DNA from: Phycisphaeraceae bacterium
GTDB taxonomy: Bacteria; Planctomycetota; Phycisphaerae; Phycisphaerales; UBA1924
DNA: 64,000 nucleotides
NCBI GenBank assembly: GCA_019636565.1
Contig: JAHBXG010000012.1
Location: 1-64,000, forward strand
Direction of reading: 5' to 3'
Part shown: positions 27,210 through 36,595 of the stretch, in pieces
Layout: each line of letters opens with the position of its first letter
Numbering within the stretch: position 1 is the stretch's first letter
Notes under the pieces: model-generated
Told to the model about the DNA's origin: nothing
The model's database searches: none
Seen by the model: the letters and a program-made list of their open reading frames with translations, nothing else
Made by a program: the position numbers and the translations under genes

Positions 27210-27899
27210 TTACGCCGAGAGCAGGCATTCCGCGACCCGTTCTGTTTCAGAAAGGTCTGGGAAGGCGTGGTCCGCCCCGCTTGCGAGCAAGTCCGCATGG
27301 GTGAACTTTCCCGTCGCCACCCCCACGGCAACGTGACCGTGCGCCTTTGCGCACGCGATGTCGTACGGAGTATCGCCGATGATCACAACCCGTTTGGGGT
27401 CGCGCCCGAGTTTGCGGCGGTATCGCTCCACGGCGACGGGCGGAAGGTGGTTTCGCTCGGGCGGATCGTGGGGCGAATCGTCGCCCCAGGCGGAGACTTG
27501 GAACCTCGATGTATCTATGCCGCAGGAACGGACTTTCAGAAGCCCGGTCGGCTCGAAGTTTCCGGTCAAGAGTCCCATGGTCAGATCATCGGCCTTGTCC
27601 AGCCGGCTTAGGAGTTCGTGCACGCCGGGCATGGCCCGTCCCAGGCCGGGAGTCTTGAAGGTTTCGTGCATGCGGCGCTCGTAGGCGGCGCGGAATGCCG
27701 CGAGATTCTCGCGTGTCGGGAGCAGACCGGCGTTGGCCAGCATCTCCCGCATGATGAGCGGGTCGAGCCGTCCCGCGAACTGCACGCCCCCGGAATGGCA
27801 TCCCTCGCCAAAGACTTCTTTTCCAGCGGCTTCCATAGCGCGCATGCCGGCGCCCACGGTACTCAGCAGTGTTCCATCGATGTCAAAGAGAAAGAGCAT
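27210..27899 (-). CDS. HAD-superfamily hydrolase (phosphoglycolate phosphatase-like)
   Basis: A 229-residue phosphatase of the haloacid dehalogenase type. Motif I is LFDIDGTLLS (nucleophile Asp6, second Asp8), motif II is GLLTGN, motif III is a Lys/Arg in the YRRKLGRDPKRV region, and motif IV is IIGDTPYDIACAKAHG. The helical cap between motifs I and II is of the Gph/PGP size. The substrate is probably a small sugar phosphate or phosphoglycolate, but this is family-level only. The ATG at 27899 places motif I at the usual position; 19 upstream codons in frame overlap a terminator-like hairpin and are not counted. Confidence 0.88.
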   Translation of the reverse strand: MLFLFDIDGTLLSTVGAGMRAMEAAGKEVFGEGCHSGGVQFAGRLDPLIMREMLANAGLLPTRENLAAFRAAYERRMHETFKTPGLGRAMPGVHELLSRLDKADDLTMGLLTGNFEPTGLLKVRSCGIDTSRFQVSAWGDDSPHDPPERNHLPPVAVERYRRKLGRDPKRVVIIGDTPYDIACAKAHGHVAVGVATGKFTHADLLASGADHAFPDLSETERVAECLLSA

Positions 27900-27928
27900 G
27901 ATTGTCCGGTCTTGCAGGATAAGGATGA

Positions 27929-27952
27929 AGAAAACCCCGGGCGGGCTCGGGG
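27929..27952 (-). terminator. Weak intrinsic terminator between acyP and the HAD gene
   Basis: Stem of 5 bp (27948-27952 with 27935-27939) followed on the minus strand by TTTTCTT. The stem is short, so read-through into the HAD gene is possible. Confidence 0.45.
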
Positions 27953-27964
27953 CCAAGCGTACAC

Positions 27965-28249
27965 CTATCGCAACACTTCAAATTCAGCCTCGCCCGGAAT
28001 GACCTCAGCGGGCACCTTGTCCGAAGTCGCAATCTTTGATCCCATCTGTGCCGCCACTGCACCCAGGAACCCTTCGACAGCCTCCGGCGCTCCCTGGGCC
28101 TCAAGGGTCACGCCCCCGTCCTGCTCGTTGCGCACCCAGCCCGTCACGGCATGCGAAGAGGCGATCCAGCAGCACGTAAAGCGAAACCCCACGCCCTGCA
28201 CGCGCCCGGAATATCGCACCTGATATCGAACTCGAACTTCGCGGGTCAT
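27965..28249 (-). CDS. acyP: Acylphosphatase
   Basis: A 94-residue enzyme hydrolysing acyl phosphates such as acetyl or carbamoyl phosphate. The signature YSGRVQGVGFRFT holds the phosphate-binding Arg23, and GWVRNEQDGGV holds the catalytic Asn41. The length is normal for the family. It starts 6 bases after the subtilase-like gene, so they are probably one transcript. The functional link between the two is not obvious. Confidence 0.93.
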   Translation of the reverse strand: MTREVRVRYQVRYSGRVQGVGFRFTCCWIASSHAVTGWVRNEQDGGVTLEAQGAPEAVEGFLGAVAAQMGSKIATSDKVPAEVIPGEAEFEVLR

Positions 28250-28255
28250 CGCCGA

Positions 28256-29974
28256 TTATTCTTGGCGGGACCGGCGACGCGAAACAACGCCAATCGCGGC
28301 GATTCCGCCAAGGAGCACCGCTGCGCCCCCGGGCGCGGGGATCGCCGTCCCGTACCACGCCAGCCCGTAATCGATATTCGCGGGATCGCCCACGCGGTTA
28401 TACAGAAATGCCGTCCACTTCACGCGGATCGCGTACTCCCCCTCGGACGCCAGCGTCAGATGCAGATGCTCGGTGTTGCCGAACGACGTTTTCGAAGTCG
28501 CGAGCATGGTCGTCATGACTCCGTCCACAACTCTCCATACCTCAAGATCGAGGTTTACGAATGAAGCGTCAAAGGTGTTGGTTTCGTCATCCCCAAAGCC
28601 CGCGGTGCGATTGGCAAACCAGTTCAGCGTGATCGTGAGCGTCGATCCCGCGGCAAGCGCCCGGTCGATCATGTAATTGCAGGACGCGGCCGATGTCACG
28701 TTTCCGTAGTCCCACCCAATCGCCTTGACCGACCCGCCGGTGCCCGGCTCCCCGCCGACTCCGGTGCCGGTGGTGCGATCGGGGCCCGCGCGAAACTGCT
28801 CGAATGTCCGGTTGAGATTGAGTGCACCTGCGCCGCGTGCCAGATCGAGCGCCTGCGTGGTGAGCATCACACCGCCCGCGCCTGGCACCATGTTGTTGTT
28901 CCATCCCGCGATCTTGTCCGCGCTATTCAGCAGGACAGATTTGATCACTCTTGCATCCCACGACTTGGAGTTGGAGGCATACCGGTCTTTGGCGTAGTCC
29001 ACAACCAATGCCGCGGCCCCCGCGACGATTGCGGAGGCGTACTCGGTCCCCTGCCGAAAGTCCGCGTAACTGTCGTTTGCTCCGCCGGTCGGATCGGGCA
29101 GACCGGTGTTCCCTCCGGTGGACCCTCCGTAGTAAGCCAACTTCAAATCGTCGCCCGGCGCGAGGATGTCCACTCGAGCACGCGTGCCGGGAACGGCACC
29201 GGTCGCAGGATTCTGGAAACTCACGCTGCCCCTGCTGGAAAACGTTCCGACCTGATCGAACTGGGAGTTGTTGCTTCCGAGCGCGCCCACGCAGATTGAA
29301 TTGAAACCGGAAGCGGGAGAACTGATCCCGTTCGCGGGCCCGCGATTTCCGGCAGGGATGACGATTGTCTTGCCCGAGGCCTTTGCCGCGGCGTCGAGGT
29401 AGAGCGTGTAATAGTCGTTCCCCGCGTTGACAGAGCCCGTGAGCCAGGCGCTGTGAATGACGTCGGCGGTCGGACCCGTGCCGGAATCGTCCGCGCCTGT
29501 GATCATCGCGCGCCGGTACGGATTTCTGAAATACGCGTTGTTGGAGAGATTGAACGAGGTGGTCCCCGAGACGAAGGAATCGGCGATCGCGCCGGACCAG
29601 AGTGTCGCGCCGAACGCGATTCCTCGCTGACGCTCTCTGGGTGACACGCCACCGGTTCGGCCGGCCATCGCGCTGGCCACCCACGTGGCGTGGAAGTCCG
29701 TCTGGCCCAGTTGCCCGCCGAGCAAAGTGCCGGCGGCAGGGTGCTGAAGAAATGCCTGAACATGCCCCAGCGATTCGTGGCCGCTCCAGACGTGCCCCGC
29801 CTCGATGTTGATGACGATCGAGCGCGAACCGGTGTACCCGGCGAGGTAGAAGGCGTCGGCCCCGATCTTCTGATTGATGTTTATTCCGCCCTCGAGCGAC
29901 GGGCCTGAGGTCACGATCGCGAGGGAACAAGGAGCGAGCAGAACGACAGCGAGCGCACCGGGTCGGTGAGTCAT
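28256..29974 (-). CDS. Exported subtilase-fold protein with altered catalytic residues and PEP-CTERM-like tail
   Basis: A 572-residue secreted protein with a signal peptide (about 1-20), a peptidase S8 fold and a C-terminal IPAPGGAAVLLGGIAAIG helix plus RRRSRQE, like a PEP-CTERM anchor. Fold landmarks are clear: FHATWVASAMAGR (catalytic-type His95), VIPAGNRGP (oxyanion Asn210) and FSSRG. The Asp position reads INIEAG (Glu58), and the GTSMA motif reads GTEYASAIVAG with Glu311 in place of the nucleophile Ser. It is therefore likely an inactive protease or binding protein. The ATG at 29974 has a GGAGG site. A longer open frame upstream overlaps dnaG on the other strand and is not used. Confidence 0.83.
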   Translation of the reverse strand: MTHRPGALAVVLLAPCSLAIVTSGPSLEGGININQKIGADAFYLAGYTGSRSIVINIEAGHVWSGHESLGHVQAFLQHPAAGTLLGGQLGQTDFHATWVASAMAGRTGGVSPRERQRGIAFGATLWSGAIADSFVSGTTSFNLSNNAYFRNPYRRAMITGADDSGTGPTADVIHSAWLTGSVNAGNDYYTLYLDAAAKASGKTIVIPAGNRGPANGISSPASGFNSICVGALGSNNSQFDQVGTFSSRGSVSFQNPATGAVPGTRARVDILAPGDDLKLAYYGGSTGGNTGLPDPTGGANDSYADFRQGTEYASAIVAGAAALVVDYAKDRYASNSKSWDARVIKSVLLNSADKIAGWNNNMVPGAGGVMLTTQALDLARGAGALNLNRTFEQFRAGPDRTTGTGVGGEPGTGGSVKAIGWDYGNVTSAASCNYMIDRALAAGSTLTITLNWFANRTAGFGDDETNTFDASFVNLDLEVWRVVDGVMTTMLATSKTSFGNTEHLHLTLASEGEYAIRVKWTAFLYNRVGDPANIDYGLAWYGTAIPAPGGAAVLLGGIAAIGVVSRRRSRQE

Positions 29975-30154
29975 CACAAGCCTCCGATTGGTCCGCCCAC
30001 GGATGACGGAGAATTCCGTCACCATTAACATACACGGTCTTAGCCGCTCGGCCACCCCGGGTTCCGTGGTTTTCGCAAGAAACTGCAAGACGCCTGCCAT
30101 TCTGCAAAGGAGTCTGGGCGGGTCGCCCGGCGGAGATGCAAGAATCGCTCGCCG

Positions 30155-32029
30155 ATGTCGAACCAGATCTGGCAGGACGATGGAGACAAGCAGCGCGTTC
30201 GCGACGCGAGCGACATCATTCGGATTATCGGCGAGGTCGTCGCGCTCAAACCAAAGGGCCGTGAGTACGCCGGGCTCTGCCCCTTTCACGACGACCACAA
30301 CCCGTCCATGGCGGTCGTGCCCCACAAGCAGATCTTCCACTGCTTTGTCTGCGGCACTGGCGGCGATGTCTTCACCTTCGTGCGCAAATTCCACAAAATG
30401 GAGTTCCGCGAGGCCCTTGAGTATCTCGCTCAGCGCGCGGGCATTGAACTCAAGCCGCGCCGGCGTGAAGCGGTCGAGCCCGGGCAGGAAGGAATCTCCC
30501 GCTCGCAGATTCACGAGGCGAACGCGGTGGCGGCGGAATTCTTCAAGGCCATCTACAACCACGCGGAGCACGGGCGAAGTGCTCGCACCATCGTCGAACA
30601 GCGCGGCATCTCGCTCGCGATGGTGGAGAAATTTGGAATCGGCGCTTCGCCCGACCGTTTCGACGGTTTGCTCATGACCATCGGCAAGAAGCGGATGGAC
30701 CCGCGCGCGTTCACCGAGGCGGGGCTGCTGCGCACGAAGCTCGAAACCGGGCACATGTACGACACCTTCCGCAACCGGCTCATGTTTCCGATCTCGGACA
30801 TGATCGGGCGCACGATCGCCTTTGGCGGGCGGAAGATCGACGAGGAGGACGAACCCAAGTATCTCAACAGCCCGGAGAGCCGCGTCTTTAATAAGTCGGC
30901 GACGCTCTTCGGGCTCGCGCAGGCCTCCCGCGCGATCCAGGTGCAGCGCACCGCGGTCATCACCGAGGGCTACACCGACACAATTGCGTGTCATCAGGCA
31001 GGATTGGAGAACGTGGTCGCGACGCTGGGGACTGCGCTGACACGCGAGCACGCGGTGGTTCTCCGGCGCCTGTGCGATCGGGTGGTGCTCTTGTTTGACG
31101 GAGACGATGCCGGACAACGTGCGGCCGATCGCGCGGCGGAGATTTTCTTTGCAGAACCGATCGATGTCGTGGTGGCCACGCTCGACAAAGTGACCGACGC
31201 GAAAGATCCGGACGAACTGCTGAAGCGTGAGGGCGGTCTCGAAGTGCTGCAGAAGGCGATCGCATCAGGCGTAGATGTGCTGCGTTATCGCTTCGCACGC
31301 GTCGCCCGAAGCGTCGAGGGCGGCGGGATCGCCGTCCGTAGCCGCGCCGTGGAAGAAGAAGTCGCACGCCTGGCCGATCTGGGTCTGAGTGATGTCGAAC
31401 CCGTCCGGCGCCGGATGATTATCCGTGAACTGGCCCGCCTCGCCGATATCGGCGAAGAAACCATCGCGAGGGCGATTCCGGTGGCCCGCGGCGCGAGACG
31501 GCGGCCCGGCGCTCCGCCCGACACGACCGCATCGATGAACGAGGGGCCGGCAACTTCGATTACGCGCCTGGCGAACGGCCCGCTCCGCACCATCGAGGCA
31601 CTCCTCGGTTGTGCGCTCTGCGATCCTTCATTGCTGGCCACGCTTGACGAGAACGCGCGTGCGATCCTCGCGCCGCGTCGCTTCGAGACGCCCGACCTTC
31701 AAGAACTCGCGGGCGCGGTGCTCGATGCGCTGGGCACCAGCGCGTCCGACCTCGGTTCGCTCTTGCCCATGCTCGCCACGACCGAAGCCCAGTCCGCCGC
31801 CACTATTCTCCAGGCCCGCACCGATCGCGAAACGACGAGCGACCCCGATCGTCTCCGGCGACATTGGACCGAATGTCTGCGTCAGGCGCACCTTGAATCC
31901 GAACGTGCCGCGCCCCTTGCTTCTGGTGCCGACACTGACGCCCTGCTCGCCCGGATCGCCCAGGCGGCCGGCAGGAGCCAGCGTTTCGGGGGCGACCTGA
32001 AGGTGTATCCCAGACCGAACGGACGCTGA
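30155..32029 (+). CDS. dnaG: DNA primase DnaG
   Basis: Makes RNA primers for DNA replication. The 624 residues start with the CHC2 zinc finger (GLCPFHDDHNPS and FHCFVCGTGGD, about 42-68), then the catalytic core with the YLNSPESRVFNKSATLFGL motif. A Toprim domain follows: VITEGYTDTIACHQAGLENVVATLGTAL, then VVLLFDGDDAGQRAADRA. The last 170 residues are divergent and should form the DnaB helicase-binding domain. It is divergent from the subtilase-like gene (180-base gap) and lies 50 bases before rpoD, the classic dnaG-rpoD arrangement. Confidence 0.97.
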   Translation: MSNQIWQDDGDKQRVRDASDIIRIIGEVVALKPKGREYAGLCPFHDDHNPSMAVVPHKQIFHCFVCGTGGDVFTFVRKFHKMEFREALEYLAQRAGIELKPRRREAVEPGQEGISRSQIHEANAVAAEFFKAIYNHAEHGRSARTIVEQRGISLAMVEKFGIGASPDRFDGLLMTIGKKRMDPRAFTEAGLLRTKLETGHMYDTFRNRLMFPISDMIGRTIAFGGRKIDEEDEPKYLNSPESRVFNKSATLFGLAQASRAIQVQRTAVITEGYTDTIACHQAGLENVVATLGTALTREHAVVLRRLCDRVVLLFDGDDAGQRAADRAAEIFFAEPIDVVVATLDKVTDAKDPDELLKREGGLEVLQKAIASGVDVLRYRFARVARSVEGGGIAVRSRAVEEEVARLADLGLSDVEPVRRRMIIRELARLADIGEETIARAIPVARGARRRPGAPPDTTASMNEGPATSITRLANGPLRTIEALLGCALCDPSLLATLDENARAILAPRRFETPDLQELAGAVLDALGTSASDLGSLLPMLATTEAQSAATILQARTDRETTSDPDRLRRHWTECLRQAHLESERAAPLASGADTDALLARIAQAAGRSQRFGGDLKVYPRPNGR

Positions 32030-32079
32030 TACCCTTGCTCTGGTTGTAACTTTGAACCTCGTCCCGGAGTCGTGGCCGC

Positions 32080-34200
32080 GTGATCGCCGAACTCAATCCT
32101 GCGTTGTCGGAACTCATCGAACTCGGGCGAAAGCGTGGCTGGCTGAGTTACGAGGAGCTGAACAACACGCTCCCCGACGAGATGGTGGATCCGGAGCGGC
32201 TCGACGAGCTTCTGGTGCTTATTGATCGCCTCGGCATCGAACTGGTCGATGAACTTGAGTTCAAGGCGCGGCGGTACCGCGCGCAGAAGGCAGAAGAGGC
32301 CCCTGGGGTGCTGCCCAAACTCTTCCGCGCCATGACGGTCGCGGGCGGAGAGCGCGAAGCGGAGGCGGCGCAGTTGCGCCAAAGGCTTTCGGTTGGCGAT
32401 GCACCTATCCCGATCGAAACCGCGATACCGATCCTTCCGGCTACCGGTAAGGCCGACCCGGAAGTTGCCGCGGCGGAAGAAGAATCCGGCCCCGATGATG
32501 ACGCACGCGACTGGGATGAGCCCGTGCCCTTTGAGCTGGGGGCCAAGCGCATAGACGACCCGGTGCGGATGTACCTGTCGCAGATGGGAACGATCCCACT
32601 GCTGACGCGGGAAGAAGAGATCCGGCTCGCGAAGAAAATCGAGACAACCCGGATGATCTTCCGGCGGCGTTGCCTCGAGAGCGATTACGTCGTTCACCAG
32701 GCGGTCGAGACGCTGCGTCTGGTTCACACGGGCGATTTGCCTTTCGACCGCACGATGCGGATCAGCACCGCCGAGACCAACGCGAAGGAAAAGATTGCCA
32801 AGCGCATTCCGTTTAACTTGCGGACGATCGAGAAACTGCTCGAACTGAACCGGTCTGACTGGGAATTGCTGCACCAGGCCAAGAAAACCGGCGACGCCGA
32901 TTCAACCAAGCAGCTTCGATCGCGCCTCTCGATGCGGCGGCGCCGAATGGCCGCACTCACCGAAGAACTATGTTTGCGTACGGGCCGGATCATCCCGCTC
33001 TCGCGAAAACTGCGGTCGATCGCGAACAAGATGCACGAGCTCGAGGCCGATCTGCGCCTCGCCGCCAAGCACCCGAAGAAATTCGAGCCCGACGACGTCG
33101 CGGTCATCAAGGAAGAACTCGAGGGACTCCGCTCGCTGGTGCGTGAAGACCCGGGGGAACTTACAAAGCGGGTGCGGGCGATCAAGACTGTGTTCTGGGA
33201 GTACGAACAGGCCAAGCGCGATCTCTCCGGCGGAAACCTGCGCCTGGTCGTGTCGATCGCCAAGAAGTACCGCAACCGGGGCCTTCCTTTCCTGGACATC
33301 ATCCAGGAGGGAAACACCGGCCTGATGCGGGCGGTGGACAAGTACGAATACAAGCGTGGTTACAAGTTCAGCACGTACGCGACGTGGTGGATCCGCCAGG
33401 CGATCACCCGCGCGATCGCGGATCATGCACGCACCATCCGAATCCCGGTGCACATGATCGAGACGATGACGAAACTGCGCAACATCCAGAAGATGGCGCT
33501 GCAGGAAACCGGGCGGGAACCGACCATCGAGGAACTGAGCGACAAACTCGCCATCAGCGCCAGCGAGGTCCGTCGGGTGATCAAGATCAGCCGCCATCCG
33601 GTCAGCCTCGACAAACCCGTGGGCGAGAGCGAAGACAGTTTCTTTGGGGACTTCATCGAGGACGAGCGCCAGAGCGCACCCTCGGACGCCGCGGCCCACG
33701 ACATGCTGAAGGCACGCATCGAGGTCGTGCTGAAGACCCTGACGTACCGTGAGCGCGAGATCATCAAGCTCCGCTACGGCATCGGCGACGGATACACCTA
33801 CACGCTCGAAGAGGTCGGTCGCATCTTCAAGGTGACCCGCGAGCGTGTCCGCCAAGTCGAAGCCAAGGCGATCCGCAAGTTGCAGCATCCGGTTCGCGCT
33901 CGCAAACTGCAGGGATTTGTCGACGGAAGCGTTTACAAGGAAGTACGGGGCGAGATGGACTCGGCTTCGCACCTCATCGAGCGCGAGCAGATGATGACAC
34001 GCGTCGAGCAGTTCAGCGCAGACGATGCGGACATGTCAGACGAGATGCCGGACGACATGGCCGACGAATTGGGCGACGAAATCGGAGATGAGACGAGCGA
34101 GGGCATTCGGGGCATCACCCCAGGTGACAGGCCGAGTTCGCTCCCGGAGGGCCGCACGCCCGATGATTCGGACGACGATTCTGTTTCCGAAGTTCAGTAG
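32080..34200 (+). CDS. rpoD: Primary sigma factor RpoD (sigma-70) with acidic C-terminal tail
   Basis: Directs RNA polymerase to housekeeping promoters. The 706 residues include region 1.1 (about 1-65), region 1.2 ([22 protein letters not shown]), a long non-conserved insertion and region 2 ([27 protein letters not shown], then [13 protein letters not shown]). Region 3 follows, then region 4, with [28 protein letters not shown] as the -35-binding helix-turn-helix. About 95 residues follow region 4.2, ending in a strongly acidic Asp/Glu-rich stretch, where normal RpoD proteins stop. The start is GTG at 32080. Confidence 0.97.
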   Translation: MIAELNPALSELIELGRKRGWLSYEELNNTLPDEMVDPERLDELLVLIDRLGIELVDELEFKARRYRAQKAEEAPGVLPKLFRAMTVAGGEREAEAAQLRQRLSVGDAPIPIETAIPILPATGKADPEVAAAEEESGPDDDARDWDEPVPFELGAKRIDDPVRMYLSQMGTIPLLTREEEIRLAKKIETTRMIFRRRCLESDYVVHQAVETLRLVHTGDLPFDRTMRISTAETNAKEKIAKRIPFNLRTIEKLLELNRSDWELLHQAKKTGDADSTKQLRSRLSMRRRRMAALTEELCLRTGRIIPLSRKLRSIANKMHELEADLRLAAKHPKKFEPDDVAVIKEELEGLRSLVREDPGELTKRVRAIKTVFWEYEQAKRDLSGGNLRLVVSIAKKYRNRGLPFLDIIQEGNTGLMRAVDKYEYKRGYKFSTYATWWIRQAITRAIADHARTIRIPVHMIETMTKLRNIQKMALQETGREPTIEELSDKLAISASEVRRVIKISRHPVSLDKPVGESEDSFFGDFIEDERQSAPSDAAAHDMLKARIEVVLKTLTYREREIIKLRYGIGDGYTYTLEEVGRIFKVTRERVRQVEAKAIRKLQHPVRARKLQGFVDGSVYKEVRGEMDSASHLIEREQMMTRVEQFSADDADMSDEMPDDMADELGDEIGDETSEGIRGITPGDRPSSLPEGRTPDDSDDDSVSEVQ

Positions 34201-34236
34201 CCCTTTGACGCCGGCTCCTGCTACCATCGCCCGCAG

Positions 34237-34356
34237 TTGTTGGGGAGTAGCCATCGGGGAGACATCCCGATCGGAAGGCCGTCAACACGGCGGTTTCTTC
34301 TGAAACCGCCCGGCCCCCGAGCGCGTGACCGAGCACGCTCCGAGCAAGACCGACAA
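34237..34356 (+). promoter_or_regulatory. yybP-ykoY (manganese) riboswitch
   Basis: Known hallmarks of the class are present: GGGGAGTAGCC at 34242-34252, GTCAACAC at 34281-34288 and GAGCAAGACC at 34342-34351. Stem P1 forms between 34237-34243 and 34350-34356 (7 bp with one G-U). Internal hairpins lie at about 34253-34274 and 34289-34310 (9 bp, four-base loop). The class senses Mn2+ and often controls TerC/MntP-type exporters, which fits the terC gene 198 bases downstream. The remaining leader (34357-34554) contains no recognisable gene or clear terminator. Confidence 0.9.
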
Positions 34357-34554
34357 AGCCGCGAAGGGCCCTCGCCCGGCGCGGCGATGTTTGTCTTTGG
34401 AACGGAGTGACCCGGTGCCCTGCCAGCAAAGCGAAAGAACGCTTCTTTTCGTCAAGGTTCATGTACGGTTTCGCGCGCTCACCAACGGGTTGTGCGGCGC
34501 TCACACCCGTCGCTGCATTTCGGGCGGAGAAACAAGAAGGATGGTCTCAACTCC

Positions 34555-35703
34555 ATGATCTGGCTTTACACCGGATTCCTTGTTTTCGTCCTGATCATGC
34601 TCGCGCTTGATTTGTTCGTTGTCAACCGCAAGCCCCATGCGATCAGCGTCAAAGCGGCCGTCTTCTGGACCGGCGTGTGCGTTGTGCTTGCGCTCGCCTT
34701 CAGCCTTGTTGTCTTTCAGATGTACGAGCACAACTCGCTCGGAATCGGGGACGCGGCACGAGAACGAAACTCTCACCAGATTACTTCCAGAGCGGGTTTG
34801 CCCGATCTCGCGATCGGCGAACCGGTCCCCGAGCTGCCCGCGCCGGCGGCCGATGCATCGACGCGCGATATCGAAGAACGCGCCCGATCCTGGACTCGCG
34901 CGCAGGAAGCGCTGACGGCGCCCGACCGCAAAGTCGCGTGGCAGGCCACGCTCGAGTTCCTGTCCGGGTGGCTCATCGAATACAGCCTGAGCCTCGACAA
35001 CATCTTCGTGATCGCGCTCATCTTCACGCACTTCGCTATTCCCAAGATATACCAGCACCGGGTGCTCTTCTGGGGGATTCTCGGCGCGCTCATCATGCGC
35101 GGCATCATGATCGCGCTGGGCGCGGTGCTCATCGCACAATTCCAGTGGATCCTGTACGTTTTCGGGGTATTTCTGATTTTTACCGCATTCAAGCTGCTGC
35201 GAAACGATGACAACGCCCCGAAGCCCGAGCAAGGCATGATTTACCGCCTCGCTCGGAAACTCTTCCCGTTTCATGACGAAATCGCCGGCCAGAAGTTTTT
35301 CATCCGCAAGGATGGGCGTCTCTGGATGACACCACTCTTTCTCGTGCTGCTCATCGTGGAAGGCACCGATGTGGTCTTTGCGGTGGATTCGATCCCGGCG
35401 ATCTTTGCGATCACTCAGGATCCATTTCTGGTGTTCACATCAAACGTCTTCGCGATCCTCGGGCTGCGCTCCCTCTACTTCGCGCTGGCGGCCATGATGG
35501 ACAAGTTCCGGTTCATCAAGGTCAGCCTCGCTGTGGTGCTCGCGTTTATCGGTGTCAAGATGATCCTGCTCTATTGGCACATCCACCTCCCCACCGCTGC
35601 GTCGCTCGGGGTCATTGTCGTGGTTCTGGCGACGGGGGTGCTTGCGTCCCTCTTCATCCCCGCCCGCGCCGCTCAGGAAGAGCGGCCCACAACCGCGGCG
35701 TGA
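34555..35703 (+). CDS. terC: TerC-family integral membrane protein (probable metal exporter)
   Basis: A 382-residue membrane protein of the TerC/Alx family, whose bacterial members export Mn2+ or load it onto exported proteins. Eight or so transmembrane helices are visible. Family signatures are SLDNIFVIALIFTHFAIP with the conserved Asp, and the later LLIVEGTDVVFAVDSIPAIFAITQDPFLVFTSN, with acidic residues inside the membrane. A soluble loop of about 65 residues (about 60-125) between early helices is longer than usual. Control by the upstream manganese riboswitch supports a metal role. The 3' end overlaps the convergent hydrolase gene by 31 bases. Confidence 0.93.
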   Translation: MIWLYTGFLVFVLIMLALDLFVVNRKPHAISVKAAVFWTGVCVVLALAFSLVVFQMYEHNSLGIGDAARERNSHQITSRAGLPDLAIGEPVPELPAPAADASTRDIEERARSWTRAQEALTAPDRKVAWQATLEFLSGWLIEYSLSLDNIFVIALIFTHFAIPKIYQHRVLFWGILGALIMRGIMIALGAVLIAQFQWILYVFGVFLIFTAFKLLRNDDNAPKPEQGMIYRLARKLFPFHDEIAGQKFFIRKDGRLWMTPLFLVLLIVEGTDVVFAVDSIPAIFAITQDPFLVFTSNVFAILGLRSLYFALAAMMDKFRFIKVSLAVVLAFIGVKMILLYWHIHLPTAASLGVIVVVLATGVLASLFIPARAAQEERPTTAA

Positions 35704-36593
35704 GAGACCCGAGCCATGAAAGTGCGGACGGCTTGGGTTGCTTGCGCCCGCGTCGTGCTTTGCGTCCAGAGGTCGTTGTGGCGTGCTCCGGCGACTTCCA
35801 CCAGTGTCGCATCGGGCGCGGAATTGGCGATCGCTTGCGCCTCCGCCTCCGGGCACACGGCATCGTCGCTCCCGTGGAGCACAAGAACCGGACATCGCAA
35901 CGCCTTTGCCAGTTCGGCCCGGTCGAAGCCGCGCCACGGTCGAATGCGAGACGTCGCTCGCAGGCCGACAAGCCAAAGGGCCGCTGGAAGATTCAGCCGC
36001 CACGGGCTTCGTCTGGCCTGCATCACGTTGGAAGCGGGTGTTATCGCAAGGCGATAGGGCGCCTCCGCGATTACGCCGGCCACTCCTCGTTTCGCTGCCG
36101 CAGCAACGGAAACACCCGCGCCGAGCGACCAACCCATCAGGACAATCGCACGCCCGGCATCGGCATCGACCACTTCGAGAAGTCGCAAGAGGTCTTCATG
36201 CTCGCGCAGGCCGAGCTCGCAGGCGCCGTTGGACTCCCCGTGACCGGGCATGTCCCACGCGATAAGCCGCGAAGCCATCGGCGCCAGGGCACCAATGCGC
36301 GAGAGTGCGCCCACCTTGGAATCGGACCAGCCGTGGGTGAGAATGAGGAGGGGCCCGTCCGGATCGAGACCCGTGATATCCCACGCGATTATCTGGGCGC
36401 CTCGTGATTCGAACTCGAAGCGGCGAAAATCGAGCGCGGGTGTCAGTTCTCCCGGATCACCGGGCAACCGGCGAGATACCGCCCACGCGTAGGTTCGTCG
36501 GCGCGGGTACTGCAGCGTAAGGAGCGTCGAAGCGAGGAGGCACGCTGCGTACACCGCAAGCCCTATCGCCATGAGAAGCACAAGGCCGCTCAT
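35673..36593 (-). CDS. Membrane-anchored alpha/beta hydrolase
   Basis: A 306-residue hydrolase with an N-terminal transmembrane helix (about 1-25). Nucleophile elbow GWSLGAG, oxyanion strand LLILTHGWSDS, acid-bearing strand VLVLHGSDDAVCP and a final catalytic His in GARHNDLW are all present, so it should be active. The substrate is unknown; this subgroup includes esterases and depolymerases. The ATG at 36593 follows two bases after the rseP stop, and a TTG two codons further up overlaps it, so the genes are coupled. Its last 31 bases overlap the end of terC on the other strand. Confidence 0.82.
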   Translation of the reverse strand: MSGLVLLMAIGLAVYAACLLASTLLTLQYPRRRTYAWAVSRRLPGDPGELTPALDFRRFEFESRGAQIIAWDITGLDPDGPLLILTHGWSDSKVGALSRIGALAPMASRLIAWDMPGHGESNGACELGLREHEDLLRLLEVVDADAGRAIVLMGWSLGAGVSVAAAAKRGVAGVIAEAPYRLAITPASNVMQARRSPWRLNLPAALWLVGLRATSRIRPWRGFDRAELAKALRCPVLVLHGSDDAVCPEAEAQAIANSAPDATLVEVAGARHNDLWTQSTTRAQATQAVRTFMARVSHAAVVGRSS

Positions 36594-36595
36594 GC

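Noticed and set aside
30004..30021. 7-bp inverted repeat in the leader of the subtilase-like gene
   Set aside because: Short and without conservation data; it could be an operator but chance is as likely in this GC-rich DNA.
30037..30060. tRNA-like D-arm sequence on the minus strand upstream of the subtilase-like gene
   Set aside because: About 20 bases resemble the start of a Ser/Leu tRNA, but no anticodon stem, T arm or matching acceptor follows, so it is not called a tRNA or an attachment remnant.
29975..31117. Upstream extension of the subtilase frame over dnaG
   Set aside because: It overlaps dnaG on the other strand, has no protein-like motifs, and a clear GGAGG-ATG at 29974 starts the real gene.
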